Positions 47,701-60,084 of a stretch of 64,000 nucleotides of DNA are shown here, in pieces. Where the stretch lies: positions 434,001 through 498,000 of the forward strand of contig JAMZAV010000354.1 of NCBI GenBank assembly GCA_024449915.1, in the 5' to 3' direction. The position numbers and the translations under genes were made by a program. Position 1 is the first letter of the stretch; every line of letters begins with the position of its first letter. Under the pieces are notes generated by a model. It was given only the letters and a program-made list of their open reading frames with translations. It was not told the origin of the DNA and did not search any database. Source of the stretch: Sweltsa coloradensis (taxonomy: Eukaryota; Arthropoda; Insecta; Plecoptera; Chloroperlidae).

Positions 47701-48789
47701 AACTTTATTCATCTTGACAGGCCATTGTACATGTTTGACTCCCGGAGGAGAAGGTGAATAGCCTAGGTAACTTACAGATAAGTATATGTAATCCTAGTAC
47801 TACAGAGTAATCATGTACATTAGTAAATAAAGAAAATTATGAAAATAAATAAATTAATACATTGTAATAAAAAAATGCAGCTGTGACGTACTTCGGAGAC
47901 GTTCTGGCAGTGAAACATACATAACCAAATGTTTTCCCCAGACATTTTAGTTTTGCTAGAATTATGCCCTGCATTAATGTTTTTTTCAAATATAATAATC
48001 ATTGGCGTTTTTAATTAAGGAATAAATTAATTTAATTGAATCCGTAATTAAAATTACTACCGATCAAAATATTTGAAAAACATTTTTTGCCATGTAGTTA
48101 TAACGAAACTACTTGGGTCTTTTATCCGTTTTTTCGATTTTGCGTGGCTTTTGTGAGATATTATAAAAATAGGGTAATTTCTCGTAGATTTAATATTGGC
48201 GACTATCCCTCCCTCTTAATTTAGTATAGGTATAGCAATACATACAAACAAAATCTGTTGATTGTTGGTAGCTTCTCGGTTCTTCCTTACTCGTGTTTGT
48301 ACTTACGAAGTAAAACAAAACATAACTCGAGCTGGTATTTGAAGCCAGGGCTTACTGCGAATACAACCACGAGTTCAACGAGCTCATACATTATAAGGCG
48401 TGTTCAGGAACTTGATGGCTACCACCTTAAAGTTCTGTAATCTGAAACACAAACTCAAAACTTTCAAAGTTTGTGTGTCTTGATTCTATTTTTAATATTA
48501 TAATCTACAATGTTTCTGGATTACACCGAGACTAAGGTAGTTTCGCCCCACTAGAATATGCATCGACTGTACCTAACTTCCATTGTAGTGCTCTCTATCA
48601 ACATGGAAATAAAGCGAATTTGAACTAAGCTGAAACTGAAATTACTTTACAGAAGTTTATCTAATGTTATTATAGATCGTTGATGGTAGAAACAAGCTCT
48701 ACAAAGTGCGGTGGGTTCCAGTTCGCTAGTTTCGGGCCTTGAATTCGAACTCTATCTTTGATAAATTGAGACTATAGATCGAAAACCTT

Positions 48790-48850
48790 GTTTTAATAAA
48801 TAAATTCGCAATAAGAGTCTACCCACTCATACTAACTAACTAAGGGCCGT
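48790..48850 (-). repeat. Family A 3' end, reverse, decayed
   Basis: ATAAATAAATTCGCAATAAG, then AGTCTACCCACTCATACTAA. Confidence 0.55.
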
Positions 48851-49151
48851 AACTTTAAAGCGGCCCGAGCCAACACTGTCGCACCGTTGTAATGAACCCT
48901 GTAACTTTAGATTAAATGAATTATCAGATCTTGGACTGTGAACTTGTGAAATGTAAAATCATTTATAACTGAATAGGGTAGACGTTAAATGATACAAAAA
49001 AAAAAACAAAGTTAAATTCAAGAAAAAGAAAGCAAATTCTAGTAGGTAAGAAACCACCCTTAATTTAATAGGTTGTCATATGAAGTAGGATTTGTGTCTA
49101 TGGTAATCTACACGAATAAGTTTAAACAAACACGGGTACCAGAGTATCCCT

Positions 49152-49390
49152 TAGGAAGCGAAGCTAGCGAATCAACAGATTGCCGAAAAACACTCATAAA
49201 ATCTTATTTTGTAGACATTTTTGGTGTAGGTGCCGAATACGACAGAATACCCCATTTTAAATTCTACCCCGCCTCCTTGATTCCAAAAGTCACCAAAACA
49301 TTCTGTATCACCCTTGAGAAGGGCAATGTCAACAAAACGCATGTCAATCGGAAATCGTGTTCGGATTTATCGTGGGACATGGCACTTTGC
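49152..49390 (+). mobile_element. Family C element
   Basis: Left end TTAGGAAGCGAAGCTAGCGA. The 16-mer is decayed to GGTGTAGGTGCCGAAT (near 49221). Then CCAAAAGTCACCAAAACATT, GCATGTCAATCGGAAATCGT and TTATCGTGGGACATGGCAC follow. The 112-codon frame here is a by-product. Confidence 0.7.
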
Positions 49391-50120
49391 TCCTTCACAA
49401 TTAAAATTTAACGTAGAGAGAACAATATTTATTGAGCGAGCGTAGCGAGCGTCTCCACTTGACTCTTATGGCTCGAATGTCTGTTTTTTTTCTGTTACTG
49501 CTTCGGTACAGGTCGCACCGTTTCTCTGATCGACCTGAAATTTTGCACACATGTACATACCACCTAGGCGGGTTGCTGTATAGTTTTTGAAAAAAATCCG
49601 ATCGTTGGTTATAAAAAATAAGAAAAAATAAATAAAATAAAAATGTTCCGATCGTTATGAAATTTTGCAGGGTTAATAAGTACAACATTCTCTCCTATTT
49701 TACAAATTTTCAGCAAAATTGGTCAAGACCTTAAGTAGTGTAGATAGAAATTACATTTTAACAAAAGTAACGTTACCATGGCAACGAAAAGTCTCACTAT
49801 GCACTGCCACCGAGAAGTAATCAAAATACTATCGAGGAAGCAATGTATTATTTGTTATCAAAGAGTTAAAATAGTTTTCCCAAAGAAATGATGTCAAGTT
49901 CCTCTAGATGGCGGTGGATTTTATCCATTCTCTCCTATTTTACAAATTTTTAGCTAAATCGGTCAAGACCTTAAAGACTTATTGGTATGTAACATTATGG
50001 GAATGTCGTACTCGGGTTGTGTTGCACGTACCGGTGCTTGCTCAACAACGCGACGGGACTTTAGCGTTTTCCTAGTTATTTAAAGAATTATATTAAAAAA
50101 GGCGTAACACGTGCTTAGCT

Positions 50121-50193
50121 AGAAGAAGAAGAAGAAGAAGAAGAAGAAGAAAAGAAGAAGAAGAAGAAGAAAGAGAAAAAGAAGAAGAAGAAA
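50121..50193. repeat. (GAA)n microsatellite
   Basis: Imperfect, about 20 units. Confidence 0.95.
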
Positions 50194-50199
50194 GTTTTG

Positions 50200-52315
50200 G
50201 TAAATTAGCAATACATGAAGGGTTCGTTCGTAATTATTTAATTACCTTAACGACACTGGGGCTTTGGACCTCAATCAATTCAATATTTGACAGGAAAAAG
50301 TTTAAAACCACAACAATTATTGTGGTGGTCCTCATTTTTAAACATTTGCTACTTACAATGTTTAGTTTGACCCTTACTGCCTGTAGTACCGGTACTGATT
50401 TAGTATTATAATGGCAACACTCAAACCATTTTGTGATATCCCCTTTACCCGGAATTTATATAGCAAAACGTAACGTTTCAATCCAAGTCTAACCGAAAGC
50501 TCTCCTTTAAATCACAATTTAAAGAGCTACATACAGAATAGCGTCACACGTTCTAGCGGATTCGACATCCCTCTAACTTTAGAAGTACCTTGTAGGGTGG
50601 ATCCAGCACACCCATCTGGAGCCATTACGCGCTGTGATCTTTGCGATTAGTTTAGACGCATTGCGAGCCATGCGTAGACAACCCAAGGGGGTGTGACACA
50701 TTTCCAAAGTATTCCTCTTTGAAGTTTGGAAGTGAGCAAAGTGAAAGTTTCCTTTACGTTTCCATTTACAACTTGAGCATGGAGTCGCTAACTCGGGACT
50801 TATATTCGCGTATAATGTGACGCTTGTTTTCTTCCGGAAGATTTAATTATTTCTTTCTATCAACAAAACACACGTTTTCACTTTTAATGCTCACTTTGAT
50901 CGCTCAACTGTAGGAGAATAATGTGGTAACTGGCGTACGACTGATGAAAAGAGCATTTCGTGCCCTCGTTTATAATTTAACGTTTTCGTTTCCCTCTTCT
51001 CTTTCACATTATATTACTTTTGTTTTTACATGTTTGCTCAACAAAGCAGATTTAAAGTGGTACATTCCAGGTATCACCAGTGATTTAGCAGTTATTTAAC
51101 GTCCTTTCAGTGAAGTTTGATGGTTATTTTAATATAGGAAAGCAAGTAACAAACATTTTCAAGGATGGATAGTTTTTAATTATTTTGTAAATTATAATTA
51201 TTCCGCGTATTTGCGTCGAGAAAAATTTTAAGCCAGGTAAAAACGTGGGAAAAAATGTATTACCAAAAGCACGAAACATTACAACAGAAGCATGTAGGCC
51301 ATACGCAATTTAATTTTAATCACAATTTTATCAGAAGTTTTTGGTATAAAGAAGAGTAACCGAATTTAGGAAATGAATGCGATTTCAATGACTTTACTGT
51401 GTTTTATGTTATAAATTGTCTACTTGTAAAAGTCTCCCTCAGCAGAAATGATGGTGGAAACATAATAAAATACAATAACATATCGTTGATAATCGTAACG
51501 ATTAGCCATAACGAGTACACATTTTTCACTATGCGCACTTTTAGCGTGTGTGCTAACTGGTTTACTTGAATTTGCATGTAAAGTGTACTGCATTTCTGAA
51601 CAGGCTGTACTTGAGCCCTCATTTACAAACTCTTCAATTTTATATCCACTTCCTTCCAATGTTGTGGATATTTTCCAATAATAAGTGTGTTACGATGGTG
51701 AAGGGTTGTGGTGTGCGGCATACTGAAGCAGCCAGGTGGGGGGGGGGGGGGGGGGGGGAAAACCCAAGCTATTAAGGGGGGGTGGCAACCCGCGTTTTCC
51801 CTCAACGACGGAGAATTTTCTAGCAAATCGACTTCTAAATTAAAATATTCATCCCCTCTCAGAAACCACCAGAGCTGCCGATGAAGATTTATGTTCGCCG
51901 CATAAACCGACCAACCCGTCGTAGTTTTATCTCATACTTAAGTGAAAGTGACAGTATCAATCACGAATAATTAGTAAGTGATTATCTTTTACTGTATAAA
52001 TATGTCCGCTATTTTGTACCCTGTTCTCCGAATTTTGATATCTTTTAAACGGAAATCGAATACACATTAATTTTTGACAAAGGTCATCATTAATTCGTGT
52101 GTGTGTTATTTCAATTAATTATTAAATTAATAATTGGACCGATAGGGGAGAACAAAAGCATCTTAAGGATAGACTTCCACAAAAACGCGAAACAAAAATT
52201 ACATTATAATGTGAAAGAAAAAGTGATGACTTTAAGATATAATTAAGGAGAATATTAATATAAACTAGGAATATCCCGATGGCCTTCCTCCTTTTCCGTA
52301 AATATACTAGAAACA
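50200..52315. other. Intronic sequence with poly(G)
   Basis: No gene. A run of about 22 G residues is at 51737-51758, the longest in the window. The frames over it are artefacts. Confidence 0.45.
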
Positions 52316-52317
52316 AA

Positions 52318-52563
52318 TGTGAGAATGTCTGTGTGTTTGTTAGTTTGTGTTGTGTAGCAGTTTGTGTTTTGTTATTTGTGTGTTTGTGGGTTTGTTTTGT
52401 TAGTTTGTGTGTATGTATGTATAGTTGTTTGTTAGTTTGTGTGTTTGTTTGTGTGTTTGTGTAGCAGTTTGTGTGTTTGTTAGTTTGTGTGTATGTATGT
52501 GTAGTTGTTTGTTAGTTTGTGTGTTTGTTTGTGTGTTGTGTTGTTTGTGTGTTTGCGAGTGTC
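52318..52563. repeat. GT-rich minisatellite, 80-bp period
   Basis: TTAGTTTGTGTGTATGTATG recurs 80 bp apart (52401 and 52481), within a (TTTG)/(TG)-type tract. It ends about 50 bp from the donor of the S2 exon. Confidence 0.8.
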
Positions 52564-52614
52564 ATGGTTCATGTAAACTTCAATAAACTAAAACAAGTCA
52601 GTGAGTATACATAC

Positions 52615-52803
52615 CAGGTTCTCAATGAACATGTTGAGTCCCAGGAACTTGGCTTCTCTCAGGGCTGCCAGAAGATATAGTATAGACCCGACAACAATGG
52701 CTAGCTCGGCCGCTATCCTGATCTTAGCCTGTAGTGTGTCCAGACGCATCAGATAGCAATCACTCAGGTTCTCCCACCAGGCACTGCCTCGAGACGAGTT
52801 CCC
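52615..52803 (-). CDS. TRPV exon: end of S1-S2 loop and S2 helix
   Basis: 189 bp, 63 codons, phase 0 at both ends. The acceptor is TTGTTTCAG|GGGAAC, the donor AACCTG|GTATGTAT. The first 25 or so residues (GNSSRGSAWWENLSDCYLMR) finish the extracellular loop and add two more N-glycosylation sequons, NSS and NLS. S2 is AELAIVVGSILYLLAAL, followed by the intracellular turn REAKFLGLNMFIENL that leads to S3. The WW pair and the CYL just before S2 are usual in invertebrate TRPV proteins as I remember them. Confidence 0.92.
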
Positions 52804-53220
52804 CTGAAACAACAGTCCAAGTTATACCAACAGCTTTCTTGGAACTAAACTATCCCAATAATTAAAGATAGATTTATGATTATATTTTTATTTATTTATT
52901 TTTTAACCTGTGTTGATGATATATTTGATTTTTATCTTCAATATTATATTATTATATTCATGTATATATCGCAGATTACCTGAGGCTGTTTGTCAATCAG
53001 ACTATCGCCGACGTCCAACTGTTAGTAATCAGTCCTGAGCGAAGTGGACCGTTAACATGCTTTGTTCCCGTACATAATTATGTGTTCAACATGGCCCATT
53101 GACCACACGGATTATTAGCAAACGGTTGTAGGACATTTAATGACAAACGGTTCGTTGAGTAATTACCTTAGATCTATGTCGGGGAATTACTCAATTACAT
53201 GCATCGTTCATTAGTCATTA

Positions 53221-53450
53221 CTAGGGAGCGAAACTTGCCCATGCGCATAACAATCTGTCCGTCCGTGCGTGCGTGTGTCACGTCTCACGATAAAAACCGA
53301 ACATGACCTCAGAACTTTGTTGACATTGCCATTCGACAGGGTTGATACATAATTATTTTGGTGACCTTGGGGCCAGAGGGTGGTGTCAAAGGGCAATTTT
53401 CAACCCGGCATCTGCACCAAAAGATTTCAATACACGAGAAATTGTATTTT
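53221..53450 (-). mobile_element. Family C element, reverse
   Basis: TAGGGAGCGAAACTTGCCCA, GTGTGTCACGTCTCACGATA, AAAACCGAACATGACCTCAG, TTTTGGTGACCTTGG and the 16-mer as ACCCGGCATCTGCACC (about 53404). Confidence 0.8.
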
Positions 53451-53459
53451 TGAATATTT

Positions 53460-54890
53460 CTTCGAAATTCGATGTCTAATTTGGATACTTTAGTACCCGT
53501 GCTTGGTCGAAAACCTAAAATTAGTTACTCGTTTAAATATTTTAAAATGTTTCTCACGTTGGTATATTTGTAAGTTTATTGTTTCGATATTTTCGGAAGA
53601 AGTAATAAATGAGTCGTTTCAACAATTATTTTTCATAATAAAAGAAAACTCGAATAATTGGGAATGGAGGTGTCCTTAATCTTACAAATAACATTCCGAT
53701 GGCGTATGCCTACTATGAGTCTCTCTAAATAACTAAGAAAAAAGTTTGTTTTAATTTTCCGAATCAAACTTTCCAGTTTCAAGACAGTTAAAAAGTTTTG
53801 ACTTTTCGAGGGTTAAATCTATAGGCATTGGCATAACTTTTTAAAACGAAGACTGAATGTTTCAAAGACGTCCACAGGAATAAGATGGTTTAATTACGCA
53901 ATCAAATTGACGTTTTAAATTTAAGATGACTTTGAAGAATATAATTCTTTGAACCATAGTCTGAATTATCATTCTACCATATTAAATTTTAAGAACTCAA
54001 ATTTACGTCTTTGAAATATGCAGAATTCTACATCGTCGAAAATAAGATAAAGAGGCCTGCGGCACACCCTCTGCTATTTAATAACCTAGTTTGAAACTAA
54101 CAAATCTTTTCCTTTTCGGCCTTGTTCGTGATTGAATCCAACAAAATTCAATTGCAAGCCAATCGTGTTGGTTTCATAATAAAATCAACCAATGTGTCTG
54201 TAAATTGCTTTTTTACCTGACAAAGCTTTGCATTTGTGAATAAACATTTCTAAAAGAACCACATTTCTTGCAACAAAGTTTTGAAAATAGGGTTCTATTA
54301 GCTGTACGTAAGTCACTTGGTATAAAATACAACAAAACATTCCCGCTTACAAAACTAATATCCAGGTTGTGAAGAGTGTTAGCTCATCCATAGCATATCC
54401 ATATTGTAGCTTTATAAAAACAAAAAGTATTCTTCAATTTAAAAATGTACGTAATTTTAATTACAATTGTGCGTAGTACCTGCAGCGTTCTTGGCTTTTA
54501 ACTCCCATTTTAAGAACCTGGCGATGACATATTATTTTACTTTCAAAGAGGAGCCGAGGCTCGCCTAACAAATCCTGACAGAAAGACTGTAAAACACCCT
54601 GGGAGGTAACATCTGTCCTTGATGTGTGACGACACAAACTTTCTACACCTGAATACGCTTTGCGTTCATTTTGCTTTAAAAAACTTTCCATTTCGATGAA
54701 TTATTCATATTTTCCTCACGAGTTTACGGTGTAGTGAATTCTCGTTGACATCTCCCTCTTACTCTTAATGTTACCTTTGCTTTCCTCTTCCTCCCACGCA
54801 GTTTAGACTAACAACGTAGCCATGAATCTGCGTAACAATGACACATACAAGTATTAGAGAATATCCAAATTTGGGAGAGAAGTTACTTAC
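53460..54890. other. Intronic sequence, nothing recognised
   Basis: AT-rich sequence. The minus-strand frame at 54461-54691 has no family features. Confidence 0.4.
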
Positions 54891-54894
54891 CCAG

Positions 54895-55014
54895 AAGATT
54901 TTCGAAGGATACACGAATTAAATGTGTTATTTTCCGATACCTTTGGTGGAGGTGCCGGGTTGCTCGAATGTTGTCCACCATTGTAAATAGGTTTTTAACT
55001 GAATATGATATACG

Positions 55015-55057
<43 letters not shown>

Positions 55058-55250
55058 AAATAAAAATAAAAATAAATAAAAATAATTAAGTAAATACATA
55101 AATAAATAACATGTGCCCCTTATGACGGTTATAGCCTTGACCCCTGACCCACACTTAACGGGTCAAGTCAACACAACCCCATGCCAATCGTTGCTTTTTT
55201 TTTGTTTTTATCGTGAGACGTGACACATACCCTCACGGAATAAAATAAAA
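54895..55250 (+). mobile_element. Family C element with (AAAT)n expansion
   Basis: The 16-mer GGTGGAGGTGCCGGGT is at 54945-54960. An (AAAT)n array (55015-55105) then breaks the body. GTCAACACAACCCCATGCCA, ATCGTGAGACGTGACACATA completes it. Confidence 0.7.
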
Positions 55251-55969
55251 TAAATGGTGGAGTTCTCTTATAAATAAGAAATATCTTTTCCGTTGCTCCC
55301 ACATTCCCACATATTCCATTCTCATTCATGCGCACGGGCACACGCACACGTACACGCAAACGCTTTATGTTCTAATTTAGTTGCCTTGCTAATTTGTTCC
55401 CGCTGGTTGGACGCAACCCACAACACGTGACTCGTCGTAAGACACGTACAGCCTGCAGAGCAGAAGACTTGTCTGGGTCTAATTTACATAATTTCAGCCG
55501 TCCCTTATTTGCAACACGTTCTCCTTTGAACGTAATATGCTACTGACCTTCGGGAAGGAGTTCATTATCTTCTCCTTTCTCCTTGATATAATCTCTCCGT
55601 GTCGAATAATACTGACCAGTAATTAAGCGCTTTGAATTGTCAAAATATGTCCATTTCATTACAATTTAATTACTTAATTTATTGTGGAATGTTATATCAG
55701 GGTATATTTACATTTGGGGCGAAATATTTCCAAAATGTGGTTCATTTGTCATTATTAGAATAACTTTCTCAATTCTCAACATTCCCTCTTCTTCTCTCTT
55801 GCTTGTATTGAATGCAATCGGAAATTTCCAACAATAGTTACAGGTTAAGTCAAACAAGTCTACAGCAACTATGCAAATATTAACATATTATGTACGTTTT
55901 CAGAAACTATACAAATTAGTGTTTGTAAAAAATGCGAATATTGATAACACACTATACTGTTCGTTACCG

Positions 55970-56140
55970 ACAGTGTTGGCTCAAGTCTGATTCGGGAGGT
56001 CACGGGTTCAAATCCCGTCGCGACCGGCAATCCCGACTAAGGTCTTTACCGAGGTTTTCATGAGTCGTTAGTGTGAATTCAAGGGGTTCCAAAGGGTTGC
56101 AAGGGGTTGGTCCCTTCACAATTGTCCTTTAAATTAAATA
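55970..56140 (+). mobile_element. Family B SINE, head and body
   Basis: CGACAGTGTTGGCTCAAGTC, GGGAGGTCACGGGTTCAAAT, CCCGTCGCGACCGGCAATCC, AGTCGTTAGTGTGAATTC. Confidence 0.7.
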
Positions 56141-56219
56141 TTTTTTTAGGATGCCCGCTGTAGGGTATACACATCAGATTTAACCGGTGTGACGTGACTA
56201 ACTAGGTATATTGTGGACA

Positions 56220-56340
56220 GGTCAATTGTGAAGGGATGTCCAACCAAAGGCTATTTACTCCAATATGCCTAGCTAGACACCTGAAGAGCGGCATGCATTG
56301 CCCTCTGGCAGGTTTCCCACGAGGAATTAAATTAAAAATA
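56220..56340 (+). mobile_element. Family B SINE tail next to the TRPV S1 exon
   Basis: CAATTGTGAAGGGATGTCCA, then CTAGCTAGACACCTGAAGAG and TTGCCCTCTGGCAGGTTTCC. It lies 27 bp downstream of the exon donor and is included in the open frame that reads through the donor. Confidence 0.6.
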
Positions 56341-56366
56341 CTGTTCGCTCCCAACGCGTTACGTAC

Positions 56367-57081
56367 CTCCGTGTTATTCGCCGTCGCGTTGGTAAGCGTC
56401 GCGTTCATGTCGGAGGCAGCGCTCGTGTTTTCTACGGCGGCGGCTTTGGGAACCTCAGCCAATCTGGGCACTCGTCTCAAATCAGGTATTCGGTTGTGAG
56501 TTGTTTGTGACGTGTGCGTCTTCTCTCTGGAGATTTCCTGTGAGTTGTTCTCGGCAAGCTGTGGTTGTAAAGTACCACCAGCTGTCGACAGAGCGCTCTG
56601 CGCGTCTGTCTTCATCCCGGGAACACGATCAGAGTGGCCGCTCTTACTTGTAGAGTTTAAACTCTCTTCGTTTGAACTGTGAATACTCTCCGTCGTGTAT
56701 TCGTCGTCGTTTCTTAGAGGAGGTCTCCTTCCTTGCGGTTCTGACTCGTTCTGGGCGATGTATCGCAAGCTTTTGTTGTGGTGGAAATCATTTAATTCAA
56801 ACTCTGAAGTGTTCTCATTTAACGCGTTGAAAACTTCGATGTTTTGGAGAGCGAGCTCCGAGATGTTGACAATGGCGGATAGGTTAGTGTCTGTCAGATT
56901 GCCGTAGGTGAGGTTCAGGAAGAAGTTTGACGGTTGGAGATTAGTTCGGTTGGAGGTTGTGGAGTTTAGTGGGGGTGAAGGGGTGGCTGGATGATGCGAG
57001 GACGGCGGTCCAGGCCGGAGGGTGAAAGCAATTAGAGAAATGAGAAAGTAGAAGAAGAATAAGAAGAATTGCCGGTAGAAT
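56367..57081 (-). CDS. TRPV exon: S1 helix and expanded S1-S2 extracellular loop
   Basis: 715-bp exon. The acceptor is a pyrimidine tract ending TTTCAG before ATTCTACCGG; the donor is CACGGAG|GTACGTAA. It begins with the last base of a split codon, then 238 codons. Residues 1-19 ([19 protein letters not shown]) are S1, followed by TLRPGP, a typical Nanchung-type S1 end. The rest is a hydrophilic Ser/Thr/Asn-rich loop of about 210 residues. It carries about 15 N-glycosylation sequons (e.g. NST, NRT, NLT, NIS, NES, NAT, NNT), which fits an extracellular location. The reading frame is open along the whole exon. The exon keeps the frame exactly into the S2 exon (phase 0). S1 is highly characteristic; the loop has no similarity I can name. 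Confidence 0.9.
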
Positions 57082-57384
57082 CTGAAAGGAAAGAAATTAC
57101 CAGATTTTAATGAGCCTCTTTAAATCTTATCTGTAAGAACGGATGATCATAGAAATCCGCACTTATAAAATACGTTGGCGATTAAGGTTAGGAAACTATT
57201 GAAATAGAATTGCCCTACGCTCATCGTAATACAAAACAGTAAACACTTCAGATCGCATTCACCCTTTTAAAAAATAAACAGACCAACGAGGAATTCAACA
57301 CAAACACTTAAAGCTAAAAATCAAACACTAAACGAATGATATTTCTGATTTTTAGACCTGTTACTATACTTTTTATTACTAGGT

Positions 57385-57480
57385 TGTCAGAAAAAGCTCA
57401 TCTCCAAACACACTAAGTGATTGACAACCTTATTATAAGTTCTAGAAACGAGTTCCATAATAAACTCAAGGATTGTAACA
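57385..57480. repeat. Family G, first half
   Basis: AAAAAGCTCATCTCCAAACA, CACTAAGTGATTGACAACCT matches 18565-18610. The second half of the family is at 58045-58130, so about 560 bp including a family A copy separate them. Confidence 0.5.
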
Positions 57481-57492
57481 AATTAGCTTTGT

Positions 57493-57705
57493 TGATTCTG
57501 GCGTTGTCAACGGTTAGAATCGTGTCCAGCTAGTTTGGTCGGTGATTCCAATTTAAAATACCAGTGTCTAGTTGGCCACTATTGACTCGTCAATGGCATC
57601 TTCGCCAAAATTGTTGGCTTTGTCTGCTCTAAATTAATGACCTCTACTGAAAATAAGTTTCGTGACTGAGAGGGTATAGACTCGAAATACCAAGTTATTT
57701 ATTTA
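57493..57705 (+). repeat. Family A element, full length
   Basis: TGTTGATTCTGGCGTTGTCA, ATCGTGTCCAGCTAGTTTGG, CCAGTGTCTAGTTGGCCACT, TCTACTGAAAATAAGTTTCG, TGACTGAGAGGGTATAGACT and a short ATTT tail. It is the clearest full-length example, about 213 bp. Confidence 0.7.
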
Positions 57706-58044
57706 AGCATAAAAAAATAAAATACAAATTTAACTTTTAAAAACATTATTAGACACATTTTATCAAAACTTTTTATATTGATTATATATATCAAAATGTG
57801 TATTGTAATAATATGAAAAAGGAAATTAAGAGTTAAACTGATAATATACACATGATTAGGTGATGAGTTGGTACTGCAGCTAACGTGATAAAAAATGTGA
57901 ATGAACGAAAAAAATGTACGTGTGGATATATTTGGTTAATGCGTGGAAAGTGTATTAATGTATAATTATTATGAACTATTTTTATCTTGAATTGCGTGGG
58001 AAATTGTTTTCACGTATATATTAACGTTTGTTTAGAGCCCCTTG

Positions 58045-58130
58045 AATATGTCTAATGAGCTAATCCCACGTACCTCGACTGGAAGAGCATTCCATTCCTG
58101 TAGTAGAAGCCCTTGTGGTAATCTGTTATT
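58045..58130. repeat. Family G, second half
   Basis: ATGTCTAATGAGCTAATCCC, GGAAGAGCATTCCATTCCTG, TAGTAGAAGCCCTTGTGGTA matches 18789-18860. Confidence 0.5.
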
Positions 58131-58185
58131 AAATGCAGGTGTTTAAATAGGGAAATCCAATTAATATCCCCACCCCTCTCTTACT

Positions 58186-58307
58186 CGTACGTTTGAACGC
58201 AAGTAGCTAGGAAACACGATTATATTATTTGGTGGAGGTGCCGGGTCGTACATTTGAACGCAAGTAGCTAGGAAACACGATTATATTATTTGGTGGAGGC
58301 GCCGGGT
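58186..58307 (+). repeat. 61-bp tandem duplication with family C 16-mer
   Basis: CGTACGTTTGAACGCAAGTA and CGTACATTTGAACGCAAGTA each start a unit of about 61 bp that ends GGTGGAGG(T/C)GCCGGGT (58231-58246 and 58292-58307). The rest of family C is absent. Confidence 0.85.
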
Positions 58308-58912
58308 CGTGGAATCAATTCGTTGTTTCGTAGTGTCATATAATATTATACTCATCAAATTTAGATAATAAATGCCATATAAACCCACGCCTACGCATAC
58401 GTGCACATTTTACATTTGAGCTACCGCCTATAACTAACTACATGAACAATGTAGAAACGAAAACAGAAGCGAGAAAGCCAACCCCGAACGAGACCTAATC
58501 CTGGGACTCGGACACAGTTAGAAACAGTTATAAAGCAAACATATCGTGTTTTAAATAAGCATTTTAAGAGATTTTAAGTTGTAGCTAACTAAAGTTTATC
58601 CCAGACAATTCAGGATATTGGATTGACATCACTTGCAATTATTGGCAAAAAATGGCAATTGCACAATATTTGTTCGCATTTTCAGGCAACAGTGTGGGAA
58701 CTGTTTACGCCTCATTTATATGGTGACGTCGTTACATGTTATTGGGGCAACTACATGTCAGTATTTGGCTAGACTTAGTTTTATTTAATTTTGAATTGAA
58801 TATTGTGTTTAATGAAAGAAATGCAGTTTAATTTTGACAATTTTTCCCAGCACACCGGTCAGGGATCATAGATGTAAATTGTAGAAGATAACACCTAGAA
58901 ACAACTTTAAAA

Positions 58913-59162
58913 GTCATTTTTTATTTATCGGGTTGTTTCATAGCGGTGGTAATGACATTTTTCTGTCGACGTTTTAAAGATCATTTTGTCTTCTTCTTCA
59001 GGACTTGGAATTTGATATGAAGTTTGTGAATATTTTTTTATAATTTTAAATTCATAAACTTCATATCATATTTCAAGTCCTAGAACAAAATGGTCTTTGG
59101 AACGTCGACAGAAAAATATCATTACTGCCGCTACGAAACAACCCGATAAATACAAAATGTCA
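58913..59162. mobile_element. Foldback element, 250 bp
   Basis: Two arms of about 115 bp are reverse complements over nearly all their length: TATTTATCGGGTTGTTTC, TTTTTCTGTCGACG, CTTGAAATTTGATATGAAGT-type words and GTGAAT/ATTCA(T)AA near the loop. The loop is about 18 bases. There is a small bulge (TTCTTCTT) in the left arm. It sits in the TRPV intron upstream of S1, so its RNA would form a long hairpin. Confidence 0.85.
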
Positions 59163-59169
59163 TCAACGG

Positions 59170-60060
59170 GTAGCGAGACATTTAAAAGTTTTAACTTTTA
59201 AAGTATTTTTTCTTGTTTATTTTTTATCTGAAGTTATTATGATTATTATTTTAAACACATTCTTCTACACCAATTACTATGATTAAAGTTTAAAATTCAT
59301 TTTACCCAGTTATGTTTTTAAAAAAGGTTATATTAACAGAACAACTGTTGGGTGCCCTAAAACAACACTAACTTACTAACATTGTATGTCGAATGACATT
59401 GTTCTGATAATATTACCTTTTTAAAAACATAACTGAAGTAGTCGAAATGATTTTAAAACTTTAATGATTATTGTTCTCTAAAAGTTTTGACATTTTGAAC
59501 ACGTGATTATTTTATAAAGACGAAATCGTGTTGTTTAACCTTCAATGACGGCGTTACTGAAAACTTAAATTGGCGATGTTTTCATCAAAGAGAGAAAAAG
59601 CCCTCAACAACAGGACTAAGGTCAAGCCGTAAAACAGGCCGACCCTCCGTTTAGCAATCTCACAATCTCAACTACAAAGGCAGAGAAGAAACTTTCTTTT
59701 GTCAAGTGAAGCGACTCTCAATAGTCTTCCAATAAAGTATTGAAGTTTTCGTCCTAACAGTAAACCTGCTAATAAGGCCTTGTCATTGGAAAGTTTAGTG
59801 ACTTTGAAGTGTTCCCAGTGAGGTCATGCTAGTAATAAAACTGAAGGATTCCCTTGAACTTGGATAGAGCAAAACATGAGGTCAGCTTTTATTAACTTTG
59901 ACTCAAGTTGTCTTACAGTGAATTATATCATTAACTTTTGTAATAAAGCTAGTTACTGCCCGACTAACGAGACAACAAATCAAATTCAAACTAAATTAGT
60001 TGTGAACTAAAGATTTTCCATTAAAACAATAAAAAAATAAATACATCAGTCACAACTGAT
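59170..60060. other. Intronic sequence, nothing recognised
   Basis: 59230-59480 shows a weak inverted similarity (TTTTACCCAGTTATGTTTTT / TTTTTAAAAACATAACTGAA), perhaps an old MITE. No gene. Confidence 0.4.
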
Positions 60061-60084
60061 TTATATTTAGAGGCTGACTTTGAT

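Noticed and set aside
52279..52464. Plus-strand frame rich in Val/Cys/Leu
   Set aside because: Translation of the GT-rich minisatellite.
56236..56499. Plus-strand frame of 87 codons opposite the S1 exon
   Set aside because: Shadow of the TRPV S1-S2 loop; no features of its own.
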